This document shows positions 22,501-35,900 of a stretch of 64,000 nucleotides of DNA, one piece after another; within the stretch, counting starts at the first letter, position 1; each line of letters opens with the position of its first letter. This DNA is from Adiantum capillus-veneris (Eukaryota > Streptophyta > Polypodiopsida > Polypodiales > Pteridaceae): positions 77,463,910 through 77,527,909 of the forward strand of contig CM043960.1 in NCBI GenBank assembly GCA_014529385.2, in the 5' to 3' direction. The notes beneath the pieces are model-generated. The model was given only the letters and a program-made list of their open reading frames with translations, ran no database searches and had not been told where the DNA came from. Both the position numbers and the translations under genes were made by a program.

Positions 22501-25500
22501 TCCTTCTGAATTCTCCAGTATATGTACAATCCGAGTGTATATAGATTTTGCCTTATCTCTTTCCTCTGGTTCTGTATATGCTCCAGCAACAGCAAGCAGA
22601 CTAGCCACCAACTCTGCACTATTCTCACCTGACTACAATGCAACCAGGAAAGCTGAAGTTTAAGAACTAAAACTGTAGCTTTGTAGGTCACATCTTTTCT
22701 CTTCCTTCTGATTTTCAGGGGAATGCAATTATGAGAAACAAGAAAAGGTCTTACGTCAGTCTATGGTACAACAACAAGCCCCTTGATAAAGGGACCTTCA
22801 CCTACAATGCTCTCCCCTGGTCACAAAAAACATTAACGGCAGCCAACACTGTCACTGTGAATTCAACCCATTATCGATCAGTTTTGTGCCTTTGATGACC
22901 AAATGGAGAAAAAAATTGACTGAAGCTCCAAACAACTTTTGGAAACTCCGTCAGAGCTTGCTACCACTCCAGCCGAAGTTTGATTCAAGTCCAACCCATG
23001 CGTCTCTCATCAATGCACATCGGCACCTTCAATTGAAAAGGCTCAACTTCTCACTTTACATACACTTACATTATTAACATTCTGCATCGAATCACTTATA
23101 GTCGTCACATTCCATGTTTTGTCTCTAAGTGGGCTACAATGCATGAGAAGTTTGGATTACGTGTTGTTTAGTTGCTACGTACGAAGGCGTTTTGAAGGAC
23201 ATTATCCTTTTGTGCACACGAGCTTTCATTGCTATTTTCTCATCACAAAAGCTTGCCTCGAGGACCGTCACTCGCACTCCTCTCACTTTTGGAGACAGAT
23301 TGATTTTCCTACATCTGTGATATGAGGATTTTACTTTAACTTCTTTTGAGGACAGATATCAGGTCCCAAAGTAATAAGTATCCTAAAAAAATTGCTTTCT
23401 AGAGCTACTTGCACAGTTTTGGTTGCCCGACATGTTGAGGAAGATGGGTTCTAATTTTGGCATACCATTATGTGCTCAATTGTAACGTGGACAGGCACCA
23501 TGTGCCAACAGAACGAACAGATTGAACAACTTTAATGCACAAAACGACGAAGACTGGCGGAGTTCCACCCCGAGAGAGCACTGGCCCCAAACCTTGGCAC
23601 CCTTTTCGGTATTTCTTTATATAGCTTCGACTAAGTACAAGCCAGTACTCCATGTAACAAACTTGGACACTCCAAGTCAAGAATCAACCGCGACAGCACC
23701 AAATAACCACTTCAAAACAATTCACAGATCACAATAGATTTGCACTGGCCCGGCGGAGTTCCGTGCCTAGAGATATTGGCCCCAAAGACTGGCGCCCCTT
23801 TCGGTATTTCTTTTTGTATTAATCAATCATCAAAGTACAAGAGAGCGGTTAGGGTTTCACTCTCAGACTCTGCGTCCAGATGCCCTGAGAAGTGAGGCCC
23901 TCACCACTAATTTAAAGGTTACAAGGGATGCCCAAAAGCAGAGCCCCAAAAGCTTTTAAAATCAAAAGCATCAGTTCTCTCTCTCTCTTAGAGAGTCGTT
24001 TCTCTTTTTTTTTTATAAAAAAAAAGCAAAAGCAAAATTCGCGTCGCTCATCATTTTCCAAAAAAAAAAAAAAAATAATAATAATAATAATAATAATCCG
24101 CCTCCGCGATTTCCGGAATTTAGGGTTTTTGGCAAAAATTAGGGTTTGCAGGAATTTTAGGGTTTTTGGCAGAAATTAGGGTTTCTGTTGTCCGCCACGT
24201 CATCACTTTGTGACATACCCCCCTCTTGAAAGCATTGTAATCGACCACGATTACGCCTGCAAAACCGACAAAAGCCATAAACCGTCTTAGCAGACACTGA
24301 CTGTTAGTACCTACGTACTAGGAACACACATCTAGCACATGTACAAAATCGACAGTCACATCACACGACATCACAGGACATCACCAGACATCACAGGACA
24401 TCACATGACATTCAACATTCATTCGGATCTTAGACCATGATTTATCGGCAATGTAGCTAGCAATCACATCTAGGTCCAATCGGGACCTCATCGATGTCCG
24501 ATTGACTAACCCCTATTGCAACCATGTCTATTCGAGATCAATCAGACCAAAATGCTGCAGTCATTTCGGCTATCAGTTCCTGCACTCACAAGAAGTCAAG
24601 AACAAATCAGTATCATAATCAGGAATTCCATTTCATAAAGTCATCCAGCAGAATACTGTCAGCTCTCAGTATCCCTGAAGCTCAAAGAGACATCAGTGAC
24701 TTTAGTATCAAAATCGAGGCATCTGTTGACAAAGGAGTGGAGCGACTCCCCTCTTGTGCATCCCACTGCACCAGATCTTCGGCCAAGCTGAGTTTCTGGG
24801 TTCCGTTTGGAGTAGACTATGCTAAACCAAAACATCGAGGTAAAGTTTCACAATCCGAGGAGTATCTGCTAGGTCCTCCTCCTCCATCCACTTCGCATCA
24901 AATGCAGGAAAGTTCTTGAACTTAACCAAGAACCGCCTTCGGACTTTACCTTTCTTCGTATCATTATGTGCCAAAATCTGTTCAGGAACAAGGATCTCCT
25001 CGTTTTCTTCCACTTCGGGTTGCTCATCAGGCTCCCCATCATCAGGCACATCACCTTTAAAAGGTTTCAAGAGATTCACATGAAATGCATTGTGAATCCT
25101 CCAAGTATTTGGCAGGTCCAATTGGAAGGAGACATCATTTATCTTGTCAGTAATCTGGAAAGGTCCGTAGTATCACATACTAAGCTTTGGAAAAAGCCTC
25201 TCCTTTCCCTTTTTTTTTTCTTAGGCGTGCCTTCTCAAAAGTAAGAGCACCCAATCATCCTCCTTCAGTTTCCAGTCGCGACGATGGCGATCCGCTGCCT
25301 TTTTCTGTCGTTCTTGAGACTTCTGTAAAGTCTCGTGAACCTTGGCAAAAGCCGTATCCAAATCTCGCGAATATTCATCCGCTTCAAATTTCTAATCTTT
25401 CGTGCTCAGGAAGGATGGAACCTTCGCAGCAGTTTCAACAATCTCTCATGGCGTCTTCCCCGTCGAAGAGTGTATCGTGTTATTGTAGGCAAATTCCACC

Positions 25501-28500
25501 AAAGGTAAGTTCTTTTCCCATTGAGTCTTCTGATGCGAGATACAAGACTTCAATAAATCTAAAATCACTGAATTGGCAATCTCAAATTGCCCGTCAGTCT
25601 GCAAGTGGAACGATGACGAGAACTGCAACCGCGTCCCAATGTTCTCCCAAATTGCCTTCCAAAACAAACTCATAAATCTGGGGTCTCTGTCGGAGACAAT
25701 CGTCTCAGGCGTGCCATGTAATCGGAAAATCATCGTGATCATTCTGTATTCTCGGGAGATTAAAAAAAATGAAATCCATTTCAATATTTTCCCAGGGGCG
25801 GGTGGGTGGGTATGGGTAAAGGCTGTAACAATCCCTGTGCCTTATGCCTGTCAAACTTGACCTTCTAGCATACCAAGCAACTGCGCACAAACTCTTCCAC
25901 ATCCTTCTTCAGTCTCCGCCAAAAGAAATCTCTCTCTACCCCTTTCATGGTGGTAGCAATGCTGCGGTGACCCGTAAAAGGTGGACAGTGGCAATCAGTC
26001 ATAACCTTTTCCCTCAACGGCTGTGTAACGCACAACATAGTCTTTTTCATCAAGTAGCCTTCCCGAAGGGAGTATCCAGCTACTGTCTCCCCATCCCGTA
26101 TCCGTGTGAAAATATCTGCAAAATCTGTATCTGTGGCACACTGATCGACCATATCCTCGAAGCTCCTATGATGTATCGCGGAAATAGCCAGAACCAACGG
26201 TTTCCGAGACAAAGCATCTGCCACCACATTCTTCTGTCCCTGCACATGGACAATCTGGAAGTGAAACTGTGACAAGATGTTCGCCCACCGCATCTGCTTT
26301 TCCGAAAGCTGCTTCTGTGACAAGAAGTAGCGCAAACTCTGATGGTCTGTAAAGACAATAAAATCCGCTCCGAGTAGGTAATGCCGCCACTGAGTAAGAG
26401 CATGGATAACCGCCAAAAGCTCTTTCTCATAAATCTGTGCTGTCATCTCCGGCCTAGAGAACAAACGGCTCTCGTAAGCTATGACATGGCCTTCTTGCAT
26501 CAAGACCGCACCCAGACTACGACCACAAGCATCACAATATACTTTGAATGACTTTTGCAAGTCCGGCAAAGTCAAAATAGGTCCCGTAGTCAATTTCTCT
26601 TTCAATGTCTGAAAGGCAGTCACCTCTGTGGGTCCCCACGAAAAAGGTACTCCTTTCTGTGTCAAGATATGCAAAGGGGAAGCAACCTCTGCAAACTTTC
26701 GTATGAACCGCCTGTAGTACGAACATAGTCCCAAGAAGCTTCTAACTTCATGGACATTCTTCAAGTCGGGCCAATCACGGATAGTCTCTATCTTGGCCGG
26801 ATCCATTTGCACTCCTGCTGCTGACACAATGTGCCCCAAAAAGTGTATCTCTGGTAGGAAAAATTCACTTTTCTTTGCATTGATCACTAACTTGTGATCT
26901 CGTAATGCCTGAAAGACTTGAAGCAGATGATCTCTGTGTTCTGCCTCATTCTTCAAGAAAACAATGATGTCGTCAAAGAAAGTGCCAACAAATAGCCTGT
27001 ACTCTCGAAAAATCCTGTCCATCATCCGGTTAAATGTCGCAGGAGCATTGGTTAAGCCAAAAGGCATCACCAAAAACTCAAATAACCCAAAAGTCGTCCG
27101 AAAAGCTGTCTTGTAGACGTCTCCCGGTGCTATTCTGATCTGATGATATCCACTCTTCAAGTCAATCCTGCTAAAGCATGAGGATCCCTGTAACCTATCG
27201 AGTATATCATCGATCCTAGGAATTGGAAATCTGTTCTTGATGGTGATTTTGTTGAGAGCTCTATAATCGATGCACATTCTCCAAGATCCGTCTTTCTTCA
27301 AAACCAACAATACTGGAGAGCAATACGGTGAAGTACTAGGCTGGACAAGACCCTTTTCCAAGAGGTCTTTCACTTGGTTCATAATCTCTTCATTCTGTGC
27401 TCGGCTCACACGGTAGGGTGGCCGGTTCGGTGGTGTACTACCATGTATCAGATCAATGGTATGATCTTCAGGACGAGCAGGTGGTAACTCTCCTGGCAAG
27501 CCTTCTGAGAAGCAATCGGCGTGAGAGTGTAGAAAATCTTGGCGTTCTTTATCAAGTTTAGACATATTTGTCCTATCATCACCACTCAACTCTTTCATAA
27601 AGATCGAGTAAACAAACAGACTGGATTTCATTAATTTTGAAATAGCCGAAGCCGATACAATAGGGACAGACTCGCCCTTTAGTTTAATATCAAGTACAAT
27701 TGTTCTGCCCTTTTCTGTAGTCAAAGTCGCTTTTCTCGCCCGATAATCGACCACGGCATTGTTCTTGTGGTACCAGGGAATCCCTAAGAGAACATCACAA
27801 CCCTCCAAAGGCATTATGAAGAAGTCCTCATGCCCCAAATACCCCTGACAATGCAACCGAAGTTTGCCAATGACAGGTGTAATGGCTATGTCCCTGCCGG
27901 GTGCCGCTAGAACTGCCTCTGCAAATGGTCCCATCCGATCGGGAGTAATCTCGAGCCGCGCCGCCAATTCCGGTGAAATGAAGTTGGCCTTGGCTCCTCC
28001 ATCAAAGAAAATCAGGGCCTCTTGATCTTTCACTTTGCCCCAAGCTCGGCAAAGTTCTGTACTCTCATCCATGGTGTCGGGATCAGTACCCACACAATCT
28101 GGAACCAGTCCTGTTTTCATCTTGCCTTTTCGTACACGGTCCTCAGCTGCTCTCGAACTCTCAGGCCTTTCGTCGTCCTTGTCATTCTGTTCTTTCTGTG
28201 CCTTTTTAGGGCACTTCGCGGGGATATGTCCAGTTTCCCCGCATCCAAAGCACTTCCCCTCCCTGATGTAGCGAGTCCGCTCCTGATGAGTAAGTCTGGG
28301 TCGTGCATCCTTTTTCTCTGGGTTGCTCTTTCGTTTTCTACTTTCATTCCCAGAAGTCTGTCCGGTTCGTTGTGTCATGACCTCATCTGTGGGGTAGGTC
28401 AGACTGCCAGAGTGAATTGCAAAGCCCCGCTTCGCATGACTCATCAACTCCTGAATAGAAGCTGACTTCTGTTCCAAGCAGTGGTCTCGGATCTCTGTAG

Positions 28501-30585
28501 GTAGACCCAATGTAAACCGCTCAATTTGTTCTCTGAACGAGATCTTCTTGAATGAAGAGGCAGGTAGAAAAGAGTTCCAGAATCTTTCACAGTAAGAATT
28601 CACTGTATCGCTCTTGGTCATCCGGAGATGGTTCCAAGCAGCTCGTATATCTCGCTCAAACTCTTGAGTCAACCAAGAAGAAATAAAAAGCCTCTTGAAT
28701 TTCAGCCATGTAACTGGCACAGTCTTGCTTAATAGAAGCGTGGACCACCAAGTACGAGCATTCCCCTCAGAGTAAGAGGCAGCTCTCCGAATCTTGGAGT
28801 GCTCTGAATAGCGTCCTCCCGCGAAAGCGATGTCAAACTGCTGTATAAGAGACAAAGCCTTCGAAGCATCTGAGTATCCTGAAAAGTATCAAACTTGATC
28901 GAGTGGCCACCTTCCTTAAACTCTCGGACTTTCTTGCTGTTATCTTCGAGAAAGTCATACTGGTTGGCTTTGTAAAAATTCTTCTTGTTCGCATAAAACT
29001 TTCCGTCATCGGAATCTGAGCTGTCTGTAGACGAGTCCTCAGTAGAACTGTCAATCTCTGGGCGAGATGTAGCCTTCTTTGCCTTTTTCTTGCCCGTTCC
29101 GAAGCTTTGTGTTTTGCTTCGCTTTTTGCTTTTTTTCTGTCTTCTTCGCTCTAATCCGAGGAGCTAGAAGAACTGTCAGAAGAAGAAGAAGAAGAACTGG
29201 GTACTCCTTCAAATCGAACACGCTTCTTCCGTTTCTTTGCTTTGTCGAATGTCGACTGACGACCCAAATATCCCGGGAAGTCAGTACCTTTGTTCTGCTT
29301 TTTGCCGTGCTTTTTGCCTTTCTTTTGCATGTCGAAAAGCTGAGCAATCCGTGCATCAACCACGTTCTCCAGTTCCTTCTCCGTATATTTCTTGGAGGTA
29401 GAAGGTTTCTTGAGAGCGGGTTTCGGGAGTGGTGTTGTGGTTCTCTGCCACTCCATCTGTACCTCTTTCAAAGAGGTCTGGTTCATATATTTTACCATCT
29501 TCGGGTCCTTGGCAAAATTGAGCATCATCTTTGTTGCATCGCCAATCAATTGACGACGCTCCATCTCTGTTTGCTCCGCCTGCGTAGGCCGAGGCGGGCC
29601 ATACTCTCTGTCTGAATCTTCGTTGTGATCCCAGCCCGCATCTCCAGATGCAGAGGGAGTCGACTGATCATTGCCTGAAGCCATAGGTGCCGCGGAAAAA
29701 AAAAAAATCGGGGATCGGATTTCCCGTAGAAGAGAAATCGGCCGTGCTCTGATACCACTGTAACAAACTTGGACACTCCAAGTCAAGAATCAACCGCGAC
29801 AGCACCAAATAACCACTTCAAAACAATTCACAGATCACAATAGATTTGCACTGGCCCGGCGGAGTTCCGTGCCTAGAGATATTGGCCCCAAAGACTGGCG
29901 CCCCTTTCGGTATTTCTTTTTGTATTAATCAATCATCAAAGTACAAGAGAGCGGTTAGGGTTTCACTCTCAGACTCTGCGTCCAGATGCCCTGAGAAGTG
30001 AGGCCCTCACCACTAATTTAAAGGTTACAAGGGATGCCCAAAAGCAGAGCCCCAAAAGCTTTTAAAATCAAAAGCATCAGTTCTCTCTCTCTCTTAGAGA
30101 GTCTTTTCTCTTTTTTTTTTATTAAAAAAAAAGAAAAAGCAAAATTCGCGTCGCTCATCATTTTCCAAAAAAAAAAAAAAATAATAATTTAATAATCCAC
30201 CTCCGCGATTTCCGGAATTTAGGGTTTTTGGCAAAAATTAGGGTTTGCAGGAATTTTAGGGTTTCTGGCAGAAATTAGGGTTTCTGCTGTCCGCCACGTC
30301 ATCACTTTGTGACACTCCACGCTATGCACCTTCACCCGGAAACGTGCCAAAGAATGAGCCAATGGCACACATTTGAAGGCCCTTGGCTTATGAGAAAAGT
30401 TACATGAAAAGCTTCAAACTCAAAAGCAATTGGTCCAAAAGTTGCCAGCGCATTTTGCGGAAATCCGTACAGCTACCACGTCATCAACGTAAAACACGAA
30501 AATCCATACAGGTGCCACGTCATCATGTCAGCGCGTTTTGCGGACTTTCCATACAACTGCCACGTCATCATGCTCCACACGATTC

Positions 30586-30669
<84 letters not shown>

Positions 30670-32842
30670 CTTGCTTTATCTTTAGATCACTTGGGCCCCA
30701 TCGAACGGGGTCCCATAAGTTGGTGGGAACTTCTTCTGCTTCTTCTTCTTCTGCCCCTTCTTCTTCTTAGGGTTTAGATCTCTCGACCGAGATCTGTAGG
30801 CTGGCTCCGTTCTTCAGTGGCTTAACAAGTCAACAGTTTGCGAAATCTCCCCTTCTTGAAAGAAAGTGACCGTCCGCGATTACCGTATTCCAGATTGGAG
30901 CTCTTGATATCTTGGGTCGTTGCCTTCCAGAAAAATCTCATTTAATAAGGAGTCTCATTCTAGATCGGAGCTCTTGATATTCTGACGTAGTAAAATTAGC
31001 CATCACACCCAAACCGTGTTGATCTCCAACAAGTGTCTTGATGGACTAAAATTACATACCCAGGCAATCTCATACAATTAGGGATATTTCAATGATTGGC
31101 ACATCAGAATGCAACATAAATGCTTACATATGCTTCCACAAGGTTGTAGCCCACCGCAACATGGTCCATAAGCTCTTGGATAGTCGAAGCAAGCCTCGAT
31201 AGATAGTGTTCCTGTGGCGGTGATGGTAGCCCCAAGATATAGCAATCACATTGGGCCTCCAAGGTTATCATCTTATGAAGAGACACATGCTAAAAGATGC
31301 CGAAAAATTTCAAGTTGTAATCTGCTAAGGTTTTTGTGGCAAGCCTTTCAAGATACCCCACTCATCCAGAAGCTGCAATCCCAAGGGAGATGTCCGAAGG
31401 CATGTAACTTTGGGCAAAACCTTTCTTCAAAGCTTGCCAAGTCCTTGGAGGGGGCGGCTTGGTAGCTATAGACTTCCACCACTGCATGGCATTGCCTCTG
31501 AGAGAAAAACAGTGGTTTGAAAAAAAAAAACAGTGTAAGTGATCTTGAATTCCTTATGAATTATGCCCTGTAAGATTGATGAAGACGGGAACACACTCCA
31601 TGCACAATGGAGTAAGGGTGGAGTGGCTAATAAGTCTGGGGTCGGGACACAAAGATTTTTTCATAAAATTTTCCTGAAAATCTTGCAAGCGCTGTGTTGC
31701 TCGGTCTACTCTTTGGTAGGACCGGTATGCTTCCAAAAAACCACACGCTTGAAGCTTTGATACCACTGTAACGGGAACGGGCACCACGTGTCACAAATTG
31801 ATGACGTGTCAAGCCACAATAGAACGGAGCCGACTTAAAGATCCCTAAGAGAACAACAGAAGCAGCAAGAGAAGATCCAACCAACTTAAGGTTCACGTCC
31901 GAAGGGGCCTAAAGTAAAGCAACCCACGCACACAAATACAAAAAGCGTAGAAGCTGATGACATGGCATCCTGTACAGTACTCCACACTTTGCACTAGCTT
32001 GATGATGTGGCAGATTGTACGGATTTCCGGATTTTACGTTGGCTACTGATGTGGCAAAGCTGTACGGATTTTCTTGCTTTTGCACTGGTAGATTTTGGAC
32101 CAGATGCTTTTGAGTTTATTGCTTTTCATGTAACTGCTTTAAGGCCAAGGGTATTTAAATATGTGCAAACGCCTCAGTCTCTGGCACTCTTCTGGGTGAA
32201 GGTGCAAAGCGCGAGTACCGGCATTGTACTGAGTTCCAAGTAATATAAAGAAATACCTAAAGAGGCGCCAAGGTTTGGGGCCAGTACTCTCTGGGGTGGA
32301 ATTACATCCCTCATGTCACGTGTGCTCTCTCTCTTTCGGTTCAGTTGCTATTGAACTGCTAAAAGTCTGTTCACTCTGTTCTTTTCTATTAGCACGTGGT
32401 GCCCGGCTCGTGACACCACGTGCCAACGAAAAAGAACAGACTAAACAACTTTAATGCACGACACAAGACAAGGAGTGATGGAGTTCCACCACGAGAGAGC
32501 ACTGGCTCCAAACCTTGGCGCCCCATCGGTATTTCTTTATATTGCTTCAACTCACTACAAGCGGATACTCCATGCTCGGCACCTTCACCCGGAAGCGTGC
32601 CTGAGAGTGAGCCCATGGCACAAATTTAAAGGCCCTCGGCCTATGAAAAGCACTTACATGAAAAGATTCAAACTCAAAAGCAAATGGTCCAAAAGCTGCC
32701 AGCGCATTTTGCGAAAATCCGTAAAGCTGCCACTCATCAACGTAAAACACAAAAATCCGTATAGGTGCCACGTCAGCATGTCAACGCGTTTTGCAGGCTA
32801 TGCCTACAACTGCCACGTCATCATGCTCCACGCGATTCTTCT

Positions 32843-32933
<91 letters not shown>

Positions 32934-35900
32934 TCTTGCTTTATCTTTAGGTCACTTGCGTCCCATCGGACGGGGTCCCATAAATTGGTGGGAACTTCTT
33001 CTGCTTCTTCTTCAGTTGTTGCTGCTGCTTAGGATTTATATCTCTCGGCCGGGTTCTACAGGTTGGCTCCATTCTTCAGTGACGTAGCAATTTGTGAAAC
33101 AATACACACCTAGATATCTTTGCCATCTATTAGTGTCACATGCACATGGCTCTGTGTGCCACGTGGACATGCTTCATAGACTACTAGAGTCGGTTTTCCC
33201 CTTCTTCCTAGATAGGAGTGTCTAGAATCTTCGGAGGATTAGTATCGGCAATTTTGTGAGCCTATTCGCAGGACCTACAGGTCCGAACAAGTCCATTAGA
33301 TTAGCTTTTCCAGTTTGGAACCCTCTTGCATAAATGGTTTGTATAGGCGTTATGACAGATGTTATTACACTACAGTGGGCATTTGGCATGACGAGCATGT
33401 AGTTCTAGGTTAGAGGAATCCAATGAGTCATTCCCCCCGTCAATTGGATTCCCGAGTGCGCATTGGTGCGACAGTTTCACCCAAACTAACCCCCCCTAGA
33501 TTAACTTTTTAATAAATCATTTTAATGATTTTATTTGTTGGGTGTGGTGGATAAATTGCCCTACCTCAGCCTAAGGAGATTCATGAGTCAATTTTCAGCC
33601 CTATAAAGGAGCTAAGGGAGCTAGTGTTTGCAATCAGATGCAGATAGCGCTAGCAAGGAGCAGAGCCAGTCCCAGCGTTTGCTCAAGATCAGCCTAGCGT
33701 TTTCAGCCAGCAGCAAAAGGGTTAGCATTTTTGCTTGGAGATGCCAGATCAGCCCTAGCGCTACCTCCTCTTGCAGATCCAGCCAGTGTTCTGGTTTTCA
33801 GCCCTAGCGCTGCAGTTAGCATCAGATCAGTCCAGCGTTTTCAGCTTTCAACCCATTTCCCGCGACAAAACGGCTTGCATCTATCTTCATTAGCATCCTG
33901 TTGTGGTCCAGTACTTCGGTAGCCCATCGAGCCTCCCCTCAGCCATTCCCTCGCCAGCATCGAGTGCTCCATTGCTACCCATCATCACCGTCATCGAGAT
34001 CTGTGTTTGCAGCCTTGCTCTACGCGAGAGGTCTGCTGCATTTTACGATATGCGTCTTTGCAGCCAACTTTCAGCCCTTCATTCCTCTCACATCGGGAGA
34101 GCAAATCAGCCCCGTATCTTCCCCTTGGTGGCCATCCGCGATCCCACGTCGGGAAGGATCCTAAGGTGCATCAAACCAGCTCCGGAGGTGGCTCATCTTG
34201 AAGAGTTACCACGGTGATACTCATCATTCCAGTCAGTAGAGTCTGCACTTGAGGTATTGCATTGTGTGTGCATTCCATTTACGCAATCAAAAGCAAATAC
34301 CACATCAGCAATGGTGTGGGGGGCCCTTGAGAGGGTTGGGACCCCATCGGGTGTCTTTCTCTCTCGCTCTAGACATCTCTACAGCACTCTCTCATTCCCT
34401 CTCTTCAAGGAAAAGTAAAAGGAATGCCTTTGTGAAAAGATCTGCGAGGTTGTCCTATGTTGGCACATAAGCCAAGTTGATCTCTCCTCTTGAGAGTCTT
34501 CCCTGACATAGTGGTAATGCACCTTAATGTGATTTGTGCAAGCATGAAAAATTGGGTTCCTCGCACTTGCCAATACGCTCTGATTGTCAGTGTAGGTAAT
34601 GTTGGCAGTGTCCTGTCCAACACTCAAATCAACCATAAGGCGTCTGAGCCATACACACTCAGCCATAGCTGTGAAGACTGTCCTGCACTCAACCTCACAA
34701 CTGGAAGTGGCCACAATAGGTTGCTTCTTTCTCAACCATGATATGCATGAACTGCCAAGCATGAAACAGAAACCACTTGTGGACACTCGTGTGTCAAAAC
34801 AACGAGCCCAATCTGAGTCCAAAAAAGCATGTAAATCTGACGGTAATGATCTCTCCTTGGGAAAACACAACCCAAGATGTAAAGTGTCACTCAAGTAGCG
34901 AAAGACCCGCTTGATAGCCTGCCAATGCTTAGACCCTAGGCTATGCATAAATCTGCTGGCATGTGAGAGTACAAACTGAATATCTAGCCTTTTGTTGCAT
35001 ACATAAATAAGGCATCCAACAACAGTTTGGTAAAGAATGACATCGGCAGGATCACCAGCATCATGAAGACTCAATTTCAAACTTGTTTTCATGGGAGTGG
35101 CAATAGGTTTGCAATCCTCAAGTCCAAACTTACATAGCAATGTCTCTATGGAACTTGTTTGACACAAGGCAATACCACCATCACACTGCTTAAACTGTAT
35201 ACCCAAGTAATGATGCAACAGCCGCAAATCTTTTATCTTGAAAGTAGCATTCAAATCAACCTTAAATTCAGTAATATGTGCCTCATTTGGACCAGTGATC
35301 AGCAAATCATACACATATAGAAGAATGATGAGAAGTACATGTAGTAGGCTTAGACACTCCAAGCAAGAAATCAATAGCCACACACGAACAAAAACTTCAA
35401 AATCACTGAACTTCAATAGAGAGAGAGAGAGAGAGTCGACACGGTCCGGCGGAGTTCTGTGCCCAAAGGCATTGGCCCCAAAGTCTACCACCCCTTTAAG
35501 TATTTCTTTATCATTAATCATTGCAAAGTACAACTCCCAAGGGACCTCTACTCTCCGACTCTACGTTCAGATGCTGTGCAGAGTGAGGCTCCAAGGGCTC
35601 TTTTAATTTTACAAGGGATGCCCAAAAGCAGAGCCCCAAAAGCATTCAGTTCAAAAGCGCTAGATCCAAAAGCATCTGCACCAGCATGAATCGCGGAAAT
35701 CCGTACAGTCTGCCACATAGCACAGCTAGCGCAAAACACGGAATTTTCGTACAGTTGTCCATGTCAGCACTCCACGCGATTTAATCTTTTGGCATATTTT
35801 AATGACATTGTGTCCCCTTGGGCCCCGTCGGAAAGGAAGCATAAGTTAGAATAACTTTGAAAACATTTTTATCCGATGTCCTGCTAGTCGTGCCACGTCA

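Larger units (their letters stand above)
23653..30314 (-). mobile_element. Nearly full-length chromodomain Gypsy retrotransposon A (6.66 kb)
   Basis: Bounded by TG..CA LTRs (5' LTR 29759-30314, 3' LTR 23653-24215 on the minus strand) that are almost identical, so this is a recent insertion. A perfect 5-bp TSD CTCCA sits at 23648-23652 and 30315-30319. The primer-binding site complementary to initiator tRNA-Met (GCTCTGATACCA, 29745-29756) lies two bases from the 5' LTR. The coding region gives gag, protease, RT, RNase H, integrase and a C-terminal chromodomain, which places it among chromoviruses. Frameshifts in gag and around the integrase core make it non-autonomous as sequenced. Confidence 0.95.
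23481..33098 (-). mobile_element. Non-autonomous LTR retrotransposon B1, carrying two nested insertions
   Basis: A coding-free LTR element read on the minus strand. Its 3' LTR is 23481-23652 plus 30320-30845, split by Gypsy A. The interior is 30846-31766, only about 0.9 kb. The primer-binding site (complement of 31754-31765, one mismatch to TGGTATCAGAGC) abuts the 5' LTR at 31767-31788 plus 32421-33098, split by a solo LTR. The same LTR family flanks B2 at 50.8 kb, and the interior shares segments with it (GATTGGAGCTCTTGATAT, ACATGGTCCAT). The flanks TCAAT / ACAAT are an imperfect TSD. The interior has no gag or pol, so it must have relied on another element's proteins. Confidence 0.8.

Noticed and set aside
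24100-24190. Interstitial telomere (TTTAGGG) array
   Set aside because: TTTAGGG-like motifs are spaced 13-19 bases apart within an LTR and are not tandem; better read as teloboxes.
32230-32600. Assembly fold-back or large cruciform
   Set aside because: The perfect CCACG duplication around 31789-32415 explains the palindrome as a solo-LTR insertion, though long reads should confirm it.
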